Assembly: GCA_018267155.1 (NCBI GenBank)
Contig: JAFDZE010000041.1
Span: 1-64,000, forward strand
Length of the DNA: 64,000 nt
Direction: 5' to 3'
Source: Bacteroidota bacterium
GTDB lineage: Bacteria; Bacteroidota; Bacteroidia; Flavobacteriales_F; PHOS-HE28
Shown: positions 44,921 to 53,429 of the stretch, one piece after another
Position numbering within the stretch: position 1 is the stretch's first letter
How the letters are laid out: each line of letters opens with the position of its first letter
The notes under the pieces: model-generated
Told to the model about the DNA's origin: nothing
Databases searched by the model: none
Seen by the model: only the letters and a program-made list of their open reading frames with translations
Position numbers and translations under genes: made by a program

Positions 44921-47900
44921 CTACGGCAACTGCTCCACCCGGATATTGTTCGGCGTGGTGCTCCCCACGTTCACCAGGATCGGGTCGCGGTCGTTGCCTC
45001 CGCCCGTGTATTTCACCTCGCCGTTCAGGTTCACATCGCGCGTGCTGTACGTGTTGCTCACCGTGTTGTTCGGCGTGGTACTTCCCACGGTCACCAGGAC
45101 GGGATCGCGATCGTTACCGCCGCCCGTGTATTTGATCACGTGGTTGAAGGTGACATCGCCCGCCCAGAGCAGTTGCGCGGGCACCGCTCCCCCACTGCTC
45201 TTGCGCGCGTTGGTCCCGTAAGTGGACGTCGCACCGAGCGTAAGATCCACGCTCGTTCCTCCGGAGAACATGAACTCCGTTGAAAGCGTCATCGCGCCGA
45301 GGTGATTCCTGTGCCGCACGGCCATGTGGTAGTCGTTCTGTCCGATCGGGAAGCTCACCGCGTTCACCCCATCCGTATCGACCACATCACCATCGCGTTG
45401 TACGAGCGCGCATCGTGTCGCCACCACCACGGAAGGATCGAAGGCGTCACGCAACTCCAGCAACACCCAGTCGACGATCGCATCGTTCCCCGAGGCCGCG
45501 AGCACGGTCGGGCTTGTCGTTTCCCCACCACCGCCCACATGCGCATAACCCAGACCGGTGTACGGCTCGGTGGTGGGGACAAGTCCCAGCGCCCGCATGC
45601 CGTCGTTCATCAGGCCCGTTGCGGAGTTGTACGGTCCTTCGAGGAACACGCGCGCAGCGACCAGTACGCAGCTCTCATCCACCTGGCCGTCGCAGTCGTC
45701 GTCGAAGCCGTTGCACGTTTCGGTACCCAGCGGATTCACGAGCGGATCGGTGTCATCACAATCCCCGCCTTGTGTGAGCATGTCCGGGATCGGTGTGCAG
45801 GAGAGGACCATCGCGCCATCGTCGCCGTAGCCATCTCCGTCCGCGTCGGGGTAGTAGGAATCGCCCGCGTTCTCGTCCGCCGGGCCGTCGCAATCGTTGT
45901 CGATCCCGTCGCAGAGTTCTACCGCCCACGGGTTGATCAGCGGGTCCGCATCGTTGCAATCGCTTCCCGTCCACCAGCCGTCACCATCGGCATCCACCTG
46001 CCCGAGACAGGTCGCCAGCGCACCGAGGCAGCCCGACTGCACTTGGCACTCGTTGCAGGCTTCTGGTGAGTCAAGGCAGGGGATGAGGCATTCCTGGAAG
46101 ATGCATTCCACATGCACCTCTACGCAGCTCAAACACACCGCGCCAACGGGGATGCCTTCGTTCATCATGCAGCTGGAAATGCACCCCGCATCACCCAGGC
46201 ATTGCACCATGCATGTGCCCAGGGCGGCGAGCAGTTCTTCCTGATGATCAGCAAGCCATGCCTGTTCAGTGGGCGCGCAATTGCCGCAGCCGTTGCCGGG
46301 GAATAGGTTCGCGTTGGTGTCGTCGCAGTCGCCGTTCAGCGCGACGTAGCCAACAGGTCGCACACAGTCATTCAGCGTCACGTTCGTGTTACCGAAGTCG
46401 TCATTGTCCAGATCCTGGTACCACGTGGTGATGACCGGCCCGCCGCTGCAATCCTGGTCGATGCCGTCGCACGGGTCGGCCGCGCCGGGGTGGATCGTCG
46501 CATCGTTGTCGTCGCAATCGCCGCCTGTGGTGATAGTGTTCGGCACAGGTGTGCAGGAGAGCACGGCGCTCGCCTCGTCGCCGAAGCCATCTTCATCGGC
46601 GTCCGTGTAGTAGAACTCGCCGGCTCCATTGTCCACTTCACCATCGCAGTCGTTGTCGATGTTGTCGCAGAGCTCCCCCGCACCGGGGAATACCGCGTCG
46701 TTCGCATCGTCACAGTCGCCGGTCTGGCCCGCCGTACCGGGCGGCTGGTCGCAATCCCCCGGCACGCCCGTGCCATCCAGGCCGTAGCCATCACCATCCG
46801 CATCGGTGTACCAGGTGAAGCTGATGCCTTCATCGATACCGCCGTCACAGTCGTTGTCCAGGCCGTCGCACGTTTCCAGCGCCCCGGGATAGACGGCCGC
46901 GTTGGAGTCGTCACAATCGCTGCCGGTCCACCAGCCGTCGCCATCGCCATCGGCCATGCCCATGCAATCGCTGAGCTCCGCCACGCAACCGGACTGTACC
47001 TGGCATTGCAGGCATTCCTCCGGTGAGTTGATGCACGCGAAGGTGCAGTTGTCGAAGAGACAGGTCACGTGTTCGGGCACGCACGACAGGCAGAGGGCGC
47101 TGAGCGGAATGCCCTGTCCCTGCATGCAGAGGACCAGGCATCCGGGATCATCGAAGCATTGGCCGGCGCAAGCCCCCATCGTGTTGAGCAGTTCCTCCTG
47201 ATGGGTGACCAGCCAGCTCTGATCGGTACCCGTGCAATTGCCGCAGCCGTTGCCGGGGAACACGTTCGCGTTCGCATCATCACAATCACCACCAGCGGCG
47301 ACAAAGCCCGGTGGTTGCGCGCAGGCCTGTGTGAACACCGCATCGTTGCCATAGGTGTCGCCATCGTTGTCCTGGTACCAGACGGTGAGGAACGGACCTC
47401 CGCTGCAATCCTGGTCGATGTTGTCGCAAGGGTCCGATGCGCCGGGATGGACGGCCGCATCGGCGTCATCGCAATCACCGCCTTGTGTGATCATGCCCGG
47501 GATGGGCGTACACGAGAAGGTCTCCGTGCCATCATCACCGAACAGGTCGTTGTCCGCGTCGACGTAGTAGGCGAGGCCCGCGTTGTCGTCAACGGCACCG
47601 TTGCAATCGTTGTCGATGCCGTCGCAGAGCTCGGGCGCGCCGGGGAAGACCGTCTGGTCCGTGTCATCGCAATCGCCGCCGTCGGTCACCATGCCGGGGG
47701 GCTGGTCGCAGTCGCCGATGATGGCCGTCGCATCATCGCCGTAGCCGTCGAAGTCGGCATCGGTGTACCATGTGATGACCACGCCTTCATCAGTGGAGCC
47801 GTCACAGTCGTTGTCGATGCCATCGCACAGTTCCGCGGCGCCGGAATAGATGGCCGCGTTGTTGTCGTCGCAGTCGGCTTCGGCCACCACGCCATCCGCA

Positions 47901-50900
47901 TCCGCATCGGTGAAGCCCGCGCAGGCGAAGTAGGCCGCGTTGCAATTGGCTTGCACGCAACTCTGACAGCCCGGCGTTCCGAACCCGCCCAGGCACGGCA
48001 CCATGCAGGTGTTCAGGATGCACGCATACCGCTGCGCGATGCACGCTGCGCAGGCCTGCGGCAACGGGGTCTCTTGCACGATGAGGTCGGTGAGGCAGGC
48101 CACCAGGTCACCGGATCCCGCGCATGTGTTCAGGTTCGTGGCCACGATGTCCTCGATGGTGCTCTGGTTCTGTGTGATCCACGCGCGGTGCGTCGCGGAG
48201 CAGTTGCCGCACCCTTGATCAGGATTGATGGCCGGGTCGTCGTCGTTGCAATCGAGGTTGTTGGCAACACCGGGCGTGTCGCAGGGAAGCGGTTGTAGTG
48301 GATCGCCATAGCCATCACCGTCGCTGTCCGCGTACTCCTGTGGGGATCCTTCATCCATCTGCCCGTCGCAATCATCGTCGATGCCGTTGCAGATCTCGGT
48401 GCTCTGGCCGGAAGCCTGCCCTTGAAAGCCCTGGGCCGTGGGGAAGGCGACCGTGTTGTTGGGCGCATGCGCGAACCCGATGTAGCTCTCGACGAAGAGC
48501 GGCTCATCCACCTCGACCACCTGTACGGTGAAGCACCCTGCACCCAGGCACAGTTCCACGGATCCGAAACCTCCCTCTGCGGCGATCAGGTCGATGTCGC
48601 CCTCGAGCACAGTGCTGCCTTGGGTAACGGTGTAGTGCGCCGTACCAGCGACGTCCACTTCGTCCGTGAACACGCCCAAGGTGATGCCGTAGGCTAGGCC
48701 ATCGTCCGCATCGTCGCAATCCAGGCTGTTGGCCACCGCGCCCGTTGCGGTGCAGATCACCGGTGCGTTCACATCGCCGAAACCGTCGCCATCGGCATCC
48801 ATCCACGCGATGCCCTCGTCCACCACACCATCGCAATCATCATCCAGGCCGTTACAAACTTCCACGAAGCCCTCGTCGATCTCGCCATCGCAATCGTTGT
48901 CGATGCCGTCGCAGATCTCGGTGACGCATCCAGCGCAATCGCCCTCATCGAAGTTGAACGCGGCGCAGTTGAAGAAGATGATCGCCCCGTTGTACTCGAA
49001 CGTGCCGTTGTCGCAGAAGCCATCGCCCACCCACTCGGCAGGCGCGCAGTTGCCGTTGCAGTCCGGGATCTCGCCGGGCGGACACGGACCCACGGGCTGG
49101 CCGACACAAACACAAAAGGCGTTCATCGTGTCGTTGCCCGTGTTCGGATCACCATCATCGCACTCCTCACCGGGCGCGGTGATAAGCGCGCTGGTGTCGT
49201 CGCAATCACCGCCTTGCTGCACACCGCCGGGCAATGGGGTACAGGAGACCTGCATCGTCGCATCATCGCCGAAGCCGTCCGCATCGGCATCCACGTACCA
49301 GATGAAGCCGTCGTCCACCGCGCCATCGCAGTCGTTGTCCAGACCATCACAGATCTCCACGGCGAAGGGGTTCACCGCGGGCTGGGTGTCGTCGCAATCG
49401 AAGGCGTTGGATACGAAGCCCACGGGAGCGGTGCAGGCCACGGAGTCCGCAACGAGGTCGCCGTATCCATCACCGTCGGCATCCGCGAACCAGGTGGGTG
49501 TTGCCGCACAGACCTGGGGACAGGTGGCCAACGGATCGTAGTCGCACGCCGCGGTATCCATGCAGCCCGCTTGCGGCCCGAAATTGAGCGTGTCCACCCC
49601 GAATGATCCTTCTTCCAGGGTTCCCGCGACGGTGTCCGTGCCGATGATCACGGCGTAGAAGCCCTGATCCCAGCCCTCGCCCGCGCCGTCGGTCATGAAC
49701 ATGCGGTAGCCGCATGCGGGAGGGAGGCAGGTGGTGAAACTGCTGGCGAAGCCGTTTCCTGAAGCCACTCCGAGGCCGTCCGGGTCCAACAGCGCCCAGC
49801 TCACATCATTCGGGGTGGTGCTGGGCACGATGATGATCGTGGCCGCTTCGCCATAGCTACAGGTGCCTGGACAGGTCGCCATCGGGTTGTAGTCGCACGC
49901 GAGCGTGTCCATGCACCCGGTGATGGCCCCGCCCAAACTCATTGTGATGGAGCTGTTCGCGTCGCCCGACAGGAACACGTCTCCGCTCAAGGCCCAACTG
50001 ATCTCCGCAGGGTCCGTCCCGGAGGTTACCGTGAACACGTAGCAACCGACAGGTGGGCAGAAGGTGAGCGTATCACCGGCGCCGGACGCCAGGGTGCCGG
50101 AGAACGCCGTATCACCGAGCACATTCACCAAGGCGTACATCGCGCCTTCCCACCCATCGCCCGCACTGTCGGTGAGGGCCAGCGTGAGCAAGGTGCTGCA
50201 ACAGGTGCCGTCATCGCAGGTGGCGTCCGGATCGAAGTTGTCCGCCTCCGGATCCGTGCAACCCAGTACCGGCGTGCCCAGGGTGAATGCGAATTGTCCC
50301 CCCGTGGTGGTACCTGAAACGATGGTGTCCCCGTCCGCATCCGTCACCGTGAAGGCGCCGTCAACCGATGTGGTGTTCGGGTCGGTGAGCAGGCCGCTGA
50401 AACAGCCGTCGTTCAGGCACAGGGCGAAGTCCTCGCCAACCATCGCCGGGAAGGGTACGTCTGCCCACGACAGATGCAGCACCGTGCTCGCTGCGGCCGG
50501 GGTGGCCAACGCAACGAAGATCGAGTCGCACGCCGTGCCACCACAGGTGAACAAACAGGACGATGAATTGACATGGTCGCGGATCACCTGTGCGGGCTGC
50601 GGGCCGAAGCCCAGCGCGAAGTCGATGTTGCTGTTATAACTCATGATCGTGCCGGTCGGTGGACACGGTGGCTGTGGGCAGCCCCCTTCCACGGTTGAGC
50701 ATCCGTCGATCGCGGTATTGTTCCCGTTCCACACGCAGGCATGGGTATGCCAGGAGCCCAAAAGGTGTCCCTGCTCGTGCGTCACCACGTTCACGCTCCA
50801 ACTAAACACGGGCACATTGTTGAAGGTGCTTTCGATGCCGCTGTAACAGAGACGCTCATCCACCTGCGTTTCACAGAGCGTGCCGATGTTCGCGGCGATC

Positions 50901-51853
50901 CCGCCGTTCAGCATATCCAGGTCCAGCAGGTGACCCATATCGCCATTGATCGAACCGGTGTGGTCCTGGAACGTCTGCAGCACTTCTTCCGAATTGCCGC
51001 CGCCGAACGGATCCGGAACATCCCAGACCACCACCTCCTGCAACGCCACGCTGATGCCGTCGTTGGCGAAGAGCGTTGCGCTCTGGTTGAAGAGCGCCGT
51101 GGCGTAGTTCGCCGCGTTCGTCACGCTTCCCTTGTCCTGGAAGATGTCGAAGGACACTTCCCAATGCCAACGCACGCATCGCAGCGTGGTGGGCGACTGC
51201 GCCCGTTCGCCGCCCTGCACCTCGGCGTTCCCATGGTCGCTGGTGGCGCATGATGTGTGCGCGGACCCGAGCAGCTCGTCCGTATGGTAGAACACGAGCA
51301 GATCCTCAGGCCCCCGACCGAAGCGGCCAACGACGCGTTCGCCGCTGGCGTCGGAGATCAGCGCCATCGCCTCTTCCTGGAATACGCTTACCGAAACCAC
51401 CGACCCGGCAACGCCGCGTACGGCTCCTCGGTAGTGGATGCTCGTCGGCATTTCAACCGGGCTACGCGTGCTCGCGGCACGCACCACGAACTCTTCCGTG
51501 ACCACATCCGCCCGGTACAGGTCCAGCACCATCGATCCGTGGGTCGACGGAATGCTCAGCGCGACCTGATCCCGGCTCTCGGTGATCATTCGCCGGGCGG
51601 CAGCACGATCGAAGCGCAGCACCTCGGCCGTGCGGCACGCCGTGTTCCACAACGCATCGGTGGCCGGGGTGGGCTCCACCCGGGTGAACAAGGTCGCCGC
51701 AGCGAACCGTGCGCCCGCTTGGCGGAGCGTTTCCACCTTTTGATGCACCTGGCCGGCGGCCTCCACTTGCTGCTGGGGCCATGCCGCAGTGGCGCTGAGC
51801 AGCGATACCAAGAAGAACAGGACGGAACGATGGGAGAGCACATCTTTCAACAT
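44921..51853 (-). CDS. Giant secreted metalloprotease with MopE-type repeats, Cys-rich modules and dockerin-like tail
   Basis: The 2310-residue protein starts with a signal peptide (MLKDVLSHRSVLFFLVSLLS, ending TAAWPQ). A prodomain-like region follows (to about 200), then a reprolysin-type zinc protease with VTHEQGHLLGSWH (His359 to His369, HExxHxxGxxH) and a downstream Met-turn-like IMSYNS. Next are GCTDPEADNFDPDATC-type modules. From about 800 to 2100 there are ten or more MopE-like repeats (ELCDGIDNDCDG.VDEG ... DADGDGYGDD ... GGDCDD), interrupted by three copies of a Cys-rich module of about 100 residues. The end has two copies of VKYTGGGNDRDPILVNVGS. MopE repeats are associated with metal (Cu, Ca) binding. 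No classic T9SS type A tail is present. Confidence 0.88.
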   Translation of the reverse strand: MLKDVLSHRSVLFFLVSLLSATAAWPQQQVEAAGQVHQKVETLRQAGARFAAATLFTRVEPTPATDALWNTACRTAEVLRFDRAAARRMITESRDQVALSIPSTHGSMVLDLYRADVVTEEFVVRAASTRSPVEMPTSIHYRGAVRGVAGSVVSVSVFQEEAMALISDASGERVVGRFGRGPEDLLVFYHTDELLGSAHTSCATSDHGNAEVQGGERAQSPTTLRCVRWHWEVSFDIFQDKGSVTNAANYATALFNQSATLFANDGISVALQEVVVWDVPDPFGGGNSEEVLQTFQDHTGSINGDMGHLLDLDMLNGGIAANIGTLCETQVDERLCYSGIESTFNNVPVFSWSVNVVTHEQGHLLGSWHTHACVWNGNNTAIDGCSTVEGGCPQPPCPPTGTIMSYNSNIDFALGFGPQPAQVIRDHVNSSSCLFTCGGTACDSIFVALATPAAASTVLHLSWADVPFPAMVGEDFALCLNDGCFSGLLTDPNTTSVDGAFTVTDADGDTIVSGTTTGGQFAFTLGTPVLGCTDPEADNFDPDATCDDGTCCSTLLTLALTDSAGDGWEGAMYALVNVLGDTAFSGTLASGAGDTLTFCPPVGCYVFTVTSGTDPAEISWALSGDVFLSGDANSSITMSLGGAITGCMDTLACDYNPMATCPGTCSYGEAATIIIVPSTTPNDVSWALLDPDGLGVASGNGFASSFTTCLPPACGYRMFMTDGAGEGWDQGFYAVIIGTDTVAGTLEEGSFGVDTLNFGPQAGCMDTAACDYDPLATCPQVCAATPTWFADADGDGYGDLVADSVACTAPVGFVSNAFDCDDTQPAVNPFAVEICDGLDNDCDGAVDDGFIWYVDADADGFGDDATMQVSCTPLPGGVQQGGDCDDTSALITAPGEECDDGDPNTGNDTMNAFCVCVGQPVGPCPPGEIPDCNGNCAPAEWVGDGFCDNGTFEYNGAIIFFNCAAFNFDEGDCAGCVTEICDGIDNDCDGEIDEGFVEVCNGLDDDCDGVVDEGIAWMDADGDGFGDVNAPVICTATGAVANSLDCDDADDGLAYGITLGVFTDEVDVAGTAHYTVTQGSTVLEGDIDLIAAEGGFGSVELCLGAGCFTVQVVEVDEPLFVESYIGFAHAPNNTVAFPTAQGFQGQASGQSTEICNGIDDDCDGQMDEGSPQEYADSDGDGYGDPLQPLPCDTPGVANNLDCNDDDPAINPDQGCGNCSATHRAWITQNQSTIEDIVATNLNTCAGSGDLVACLTDLIVQETPLPQACAACIAQRYACILNTCMVPCLGGFGTPGCQSCVQANCNAAYFACAGFTDADADGVVAEADCDDNNAAIYSGAAELCDGIDNDCDGSTDEGVVITWYTDADFDGYGDDATAIIGDCDQPPGMVTDGGDCDDTDQTVFPGAPELCDGIDNDCNGAVDDNAGLAYYVDADNDLFGDDGTETFSCTPIPGMITQGGDCDDADAAVHPGASDPCDNIDQDCSGGPFLTVWYQDNDGDTYGNDAVFTQACAQPPGFVAAGGDCDDANANVFPGNGCGNCTGTDQSWLVTHQEELLNTMGACAGQCFDDPGCLVLCMQGQGIPLSALCLSCVPEHVTCLFDNCTFACINSPEECLQCQVQSGCVAELSDCMGMADGDGDGWWTGSDCDDSNAAVYPGALETCDGLDNDCDGGIDEGISFTWYTDADGDGYGLDGTGVPGDCDQPPGTAGQTGDCDDANDAVFPGAGELCDNIDNDCDGEVDNGAGEFYYTDADEDGFGDEASAVLSCTPVPNTITTGGDCDDNDATIHPGAADPCDGIDQDCSGGPVITTWYQDLDNDDFGNTNVTLNDCVRPVGYVALNGDCDDTNANLFPGNGCGNCAPTEQAWLADHQEELLAALGTCMVQCLGDAGCISSCMMNEGIPVGAVCLSCVEVHVECIFQECLIPCLDSPEACNECQVQSGCLGALATCLGQVDADGDGWWTGSDCNDADPLINPWAVELCDGIDNDCDGPADENAGDSYYPDADGDGYGDDGAMVLSCTPIPDMLTQGGDCDDTDPLVNPLGTETCNGFDDDCDGQVDESCVLVAARVFLEGPYNSATGLMNDGMRALGLVPTTEPYTGLGYAHVGGGGETTSPTVLAASGNDAIVDWVLLELRDAFDPSVVVATRCALVQRDGDVVDTDGVNAVSFPIGQNDYHMAVRHRNHLGAMTLSTEFMFSGGTSVDLTLGATSTYGTNARKSSGGAVPAQLLWAGDVTFNHVIKYTGGGNDRDPVLVTVGSTTPNNTVSNTYSTRDVNLNGEVKYTGGGNDRDPILVNVGSTTPNNIRVEQLP

Positions 51854-52247
51854 GGCCGATCGGGTTATATGAACTCAAAAGCAAAGATCCCCGATCGCGG
51901 GATCGTGGTGTGTGCCCAGGGGTATAACCTTGGTTATATCGGTTAGACTTGCATGCCGACGGTCCATGCACGATGATCTCCTTCCCATGTCATGGTTCGC
52001 GCCTGGAGCCGGTGTCGCGGACTACGATGAAAGAGGTCCATCCTGCCGAAACCCCGCCCCCGGACCGGTCCAGGAAAGCGGGGCGTCGATCGGGATAGCC
52101 GCCCTTACCCGTTGAACGACCGCCCCTGATGGGGTTCGCTTCCGGCGGTTGCTCTGCGCGGAGGTCCGGAAGCATCCGTGGCCGTATCTATCCGGCCAAC
52201 ACATCCATCCGGAAAGCGGAGGCTGCGTCTTTCCCTCCGAACCGATA
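51854..52247. other. Intergenic region upstream of the giant protease gene
   Basis: This region of about 390 bp has no convincing gene. It holds the promoter region of the giant protease gene and a 7-bp inverted repeat (TATAACC-TT-GGTTATA). The right end runs into a remnant T9SS tail on the minus strand. Confidence 0.5.
51923..51938 (-). promoter_or_regulatory. Candidate operator upstream of the giant protease gene
   Basis: TATAACC and GGTTATA form a perfect 7-bp inverted repeat with a 2-bp spacer, 70 bp upstream of the start codon. A further GGTTATAT string lies at 51864-51871. The site is AT-rich in GC-rich surroundings. Confidence 0.4.
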
Positions 52248-52265
52248 TCACTCCTTCACGAAACG
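52244..52265. repeat. 22-bp direct repeat left of the AbiE module (copy 1)
   Basis: Identical over 22 bp to 53408-53429. Both copies cover the last codons of a T9SS tail (RFVKE, stop) read on the minus strand plus four bases beyond. They flank the toxin-antitoxin pair. Confidence 0.7.
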
Positions 52266-52313
52266 CAGCTCGCCATTCATCCTGCGTAGCGCGAGGTACC
52301 CGCCCAGAGGGAG
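52248..52313 (-). pseudogene. Remnant of a T9SS C-terminal tail
   Basis: The frame reads LPLGGYLALRRMNGELRFVK-E-stop, matching the end of T9SS type A tails (G.Y.L ... RFVKE in the gene at 53.4 kb). No matching body is found upstream, so this is probably the broken-off end of a lost cargo gene. Confidence 0.5.
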
Positions 52314-52417
52314 TAACGAGGCGCACGCGACCACTCTTCGCTGCAAGTATGCACGGAGGGAACGGAGGGCGCAGGAGCAGAAACGGAATGGTGATGCGCG
52401 ACGTACCTTGCCGGGGC

Positions 52418-52687
52418 ATGGCAAATGAACTTCCGCCCGCTGTACGCGCCGCATTGTGGTCGTTGGATACCGGCCGCATCGACCTTGACCGGCATCGGCA
52501 GCGCATCGTCACGAACATTTTGAACCTGGGCACCCACGAGGCCGTCACCTGGCTGTTCAAGACCTATCCGCGCGAGCGTATCGCCGAGGTGGTGGCCTAT
52601 CCCCGGCCCGGTGAATGGGACCGACGCTCCTTGAACTTCTGGGCGCTGGTGTTCGATGTGGAACCCCGAATGACCAGCCGTTTCTGA
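52418..52687 (+). CDS. DUF6922-type antitoxin partner of an AbiE-like pair
   Basis: The 89-residue product starts MANELPPAVRAALWSLDTGR and contains IDLDRHRQRIVTNILNLGTH, EAVTWLFKTYPRERIAEVV and RSLNFWALVFDV. This is the pattern of the small DUF6922 proteins that precede AbiEii-type nucleotidyltransferases. It ends 4 bp before the toxin gene. TACCTTGC just upstream of the ATG could be a -7 box. It probably neutralises or represses the toxin. Confidence 0.8.
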   Translation: MANELPPAVRAALWSLDTGRIDLDRHRQRIVTNILNLGTHEAVTWLFKTYPRERIAEVVAYPRPGEWDRRSLNFWALVFDVEPRMTSRF

Positions 52688-52691
52688 AGCC

Positions 52692-53312
52692 ATGTGCTGG
52701 TCCATCCTCGATGAGCAGCGCCGAGCCATCTTGCCACGCTTGGCCATTTGCCGAGACGAGGGTTTCTATCTGGCCGGCGGTACCGCGCTCGCGCTACAGA
52801 TCGGCCATCGCGACAGTGTCGACTTCGACTTTTTCACCGCGCAGGTGATCGACACGGCCCGCTTGTTCGATGTGCTTCAAGCCGCATTCCAGGCCATGCC
52901 GCTGGTGAAAGTGCAAGACGAGCGGAACAGCTTGACGGTGATCGCGGACGGCGCCATCAAGATGAGCTTCATGCGCTATCCCTATCTGTTGCTCCGTCCT
53001 TTGGTCCGATCGGAACATCTCGACCTCGCGGATATCACCGACATCGGTTGCATGAAGCTCTCTGCCATCACCGGCCGTGGCACGCTGAAGGACTACGTGG
53101 ACCTGTATTTCATACTGCGCAGGATCACGCTCAACGAATTGCTGATCCTGTGCGCGCAGAAGCTGCCGCAGCTGGACCGCGCGCTGGTGTTGAAAGCGCT
53201 CGTCTTTTTCGATGACCTGGACCCCGAACCGATCCGTTATGTGAAAGACCATGCGGTCCCGTTCGACGAGGTGAAGAAGCTGTTGCGCGCTCAGGCGAAG
53301 AAGGCGTATTGA
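52692..53312 (+). CDS. AbiEii/AbiGii-type nucleotidyltransferase toxin
   Basis: The 206-residue product has the nucleotidyltransferase motif YLAGGTALALQIGHRDSVDF followed by DFF, with the paired acidic residues for metal. It continues with the family blocks LADITDIGCMKLSAITGRGT and KDYVDLYFILRRITLNELL. Such proteins are the toxin half of AbiE-type modules that act in abortive infection, often by modifying tRNA. It appears intact. With the small gene upstream it forms a compact bicistron bounded by 22-bp direct repeats. Confidence 0.88.
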   Translation: MCWSILDEQRRAILPRLAICRDEGFYLAGGTALALQIGHRDSVDFDFFTAQVIDTARLFDVLQAAFQAMPLVKVQDERNSLTVIADGAIKMSFMRYPYLLLRPLVRSEHLDLADITDIGCMKLSAITGRGTLKDYVDLYFILRRITLNELLILCAQKLPQLDRALVLKALVFFDDLDPEPIRYVKDHAVPFDEVKKLLRAQAKKAY

Positions 53313-53365
53313 AGCTCGCATCCGGGACAAAGCGTTCGGTCAAGGCCATGCGGTTGAATGTGAAA

Positions 53366-53393
53366 GCCGCGACCTCCTTCCGGAAGTCGCGGC
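53366..53393. terminator. Bidirectional terminator between the AbiE module and the delta-60 repeat gene
   Basis: GCCGCGAC and GTCGCGGC form an 8-bp stem between converging genes. Flanking bases are AAA on one side and TTCG on the other. Confidence 0.65.
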
Positions 53394-53407
53394 CTTCGCT
53401 CAATAAG

Positions 53408-53429
53408 GATATCACTCCTTCACGAAACG
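53408..53429. repeat. 22-bp direct repeat right of the AbiE module (copy 2)
   Basis: Identical to 52244-52265. It overlaps the end of the intact delta-60 repeat gene, so this copy is part of a living gene while the left copy belongs to a remnant. Confidence 0.7.

Noticed and set aside
47069-48298. Plus-strand frame of 409 codons in the giant protease region
   Set aside because: It arises from repeated Asp/Cys codons on the other strand; no independent features.
45660-49400. Possible CRISPR-like periodic repeat
   Set aside because: The periodicity comes from coding MopE repeats with variable spacing and sequence; there are no constant repeats with unique spacers and no cas genes.
52105-52560. 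Minus-strand frame of 151 codons upstream of the AbiE module
   Set aside because: It overlaps the antitoxin gene and the T9SS-tail remnant in another frame and shows no domain pattern.
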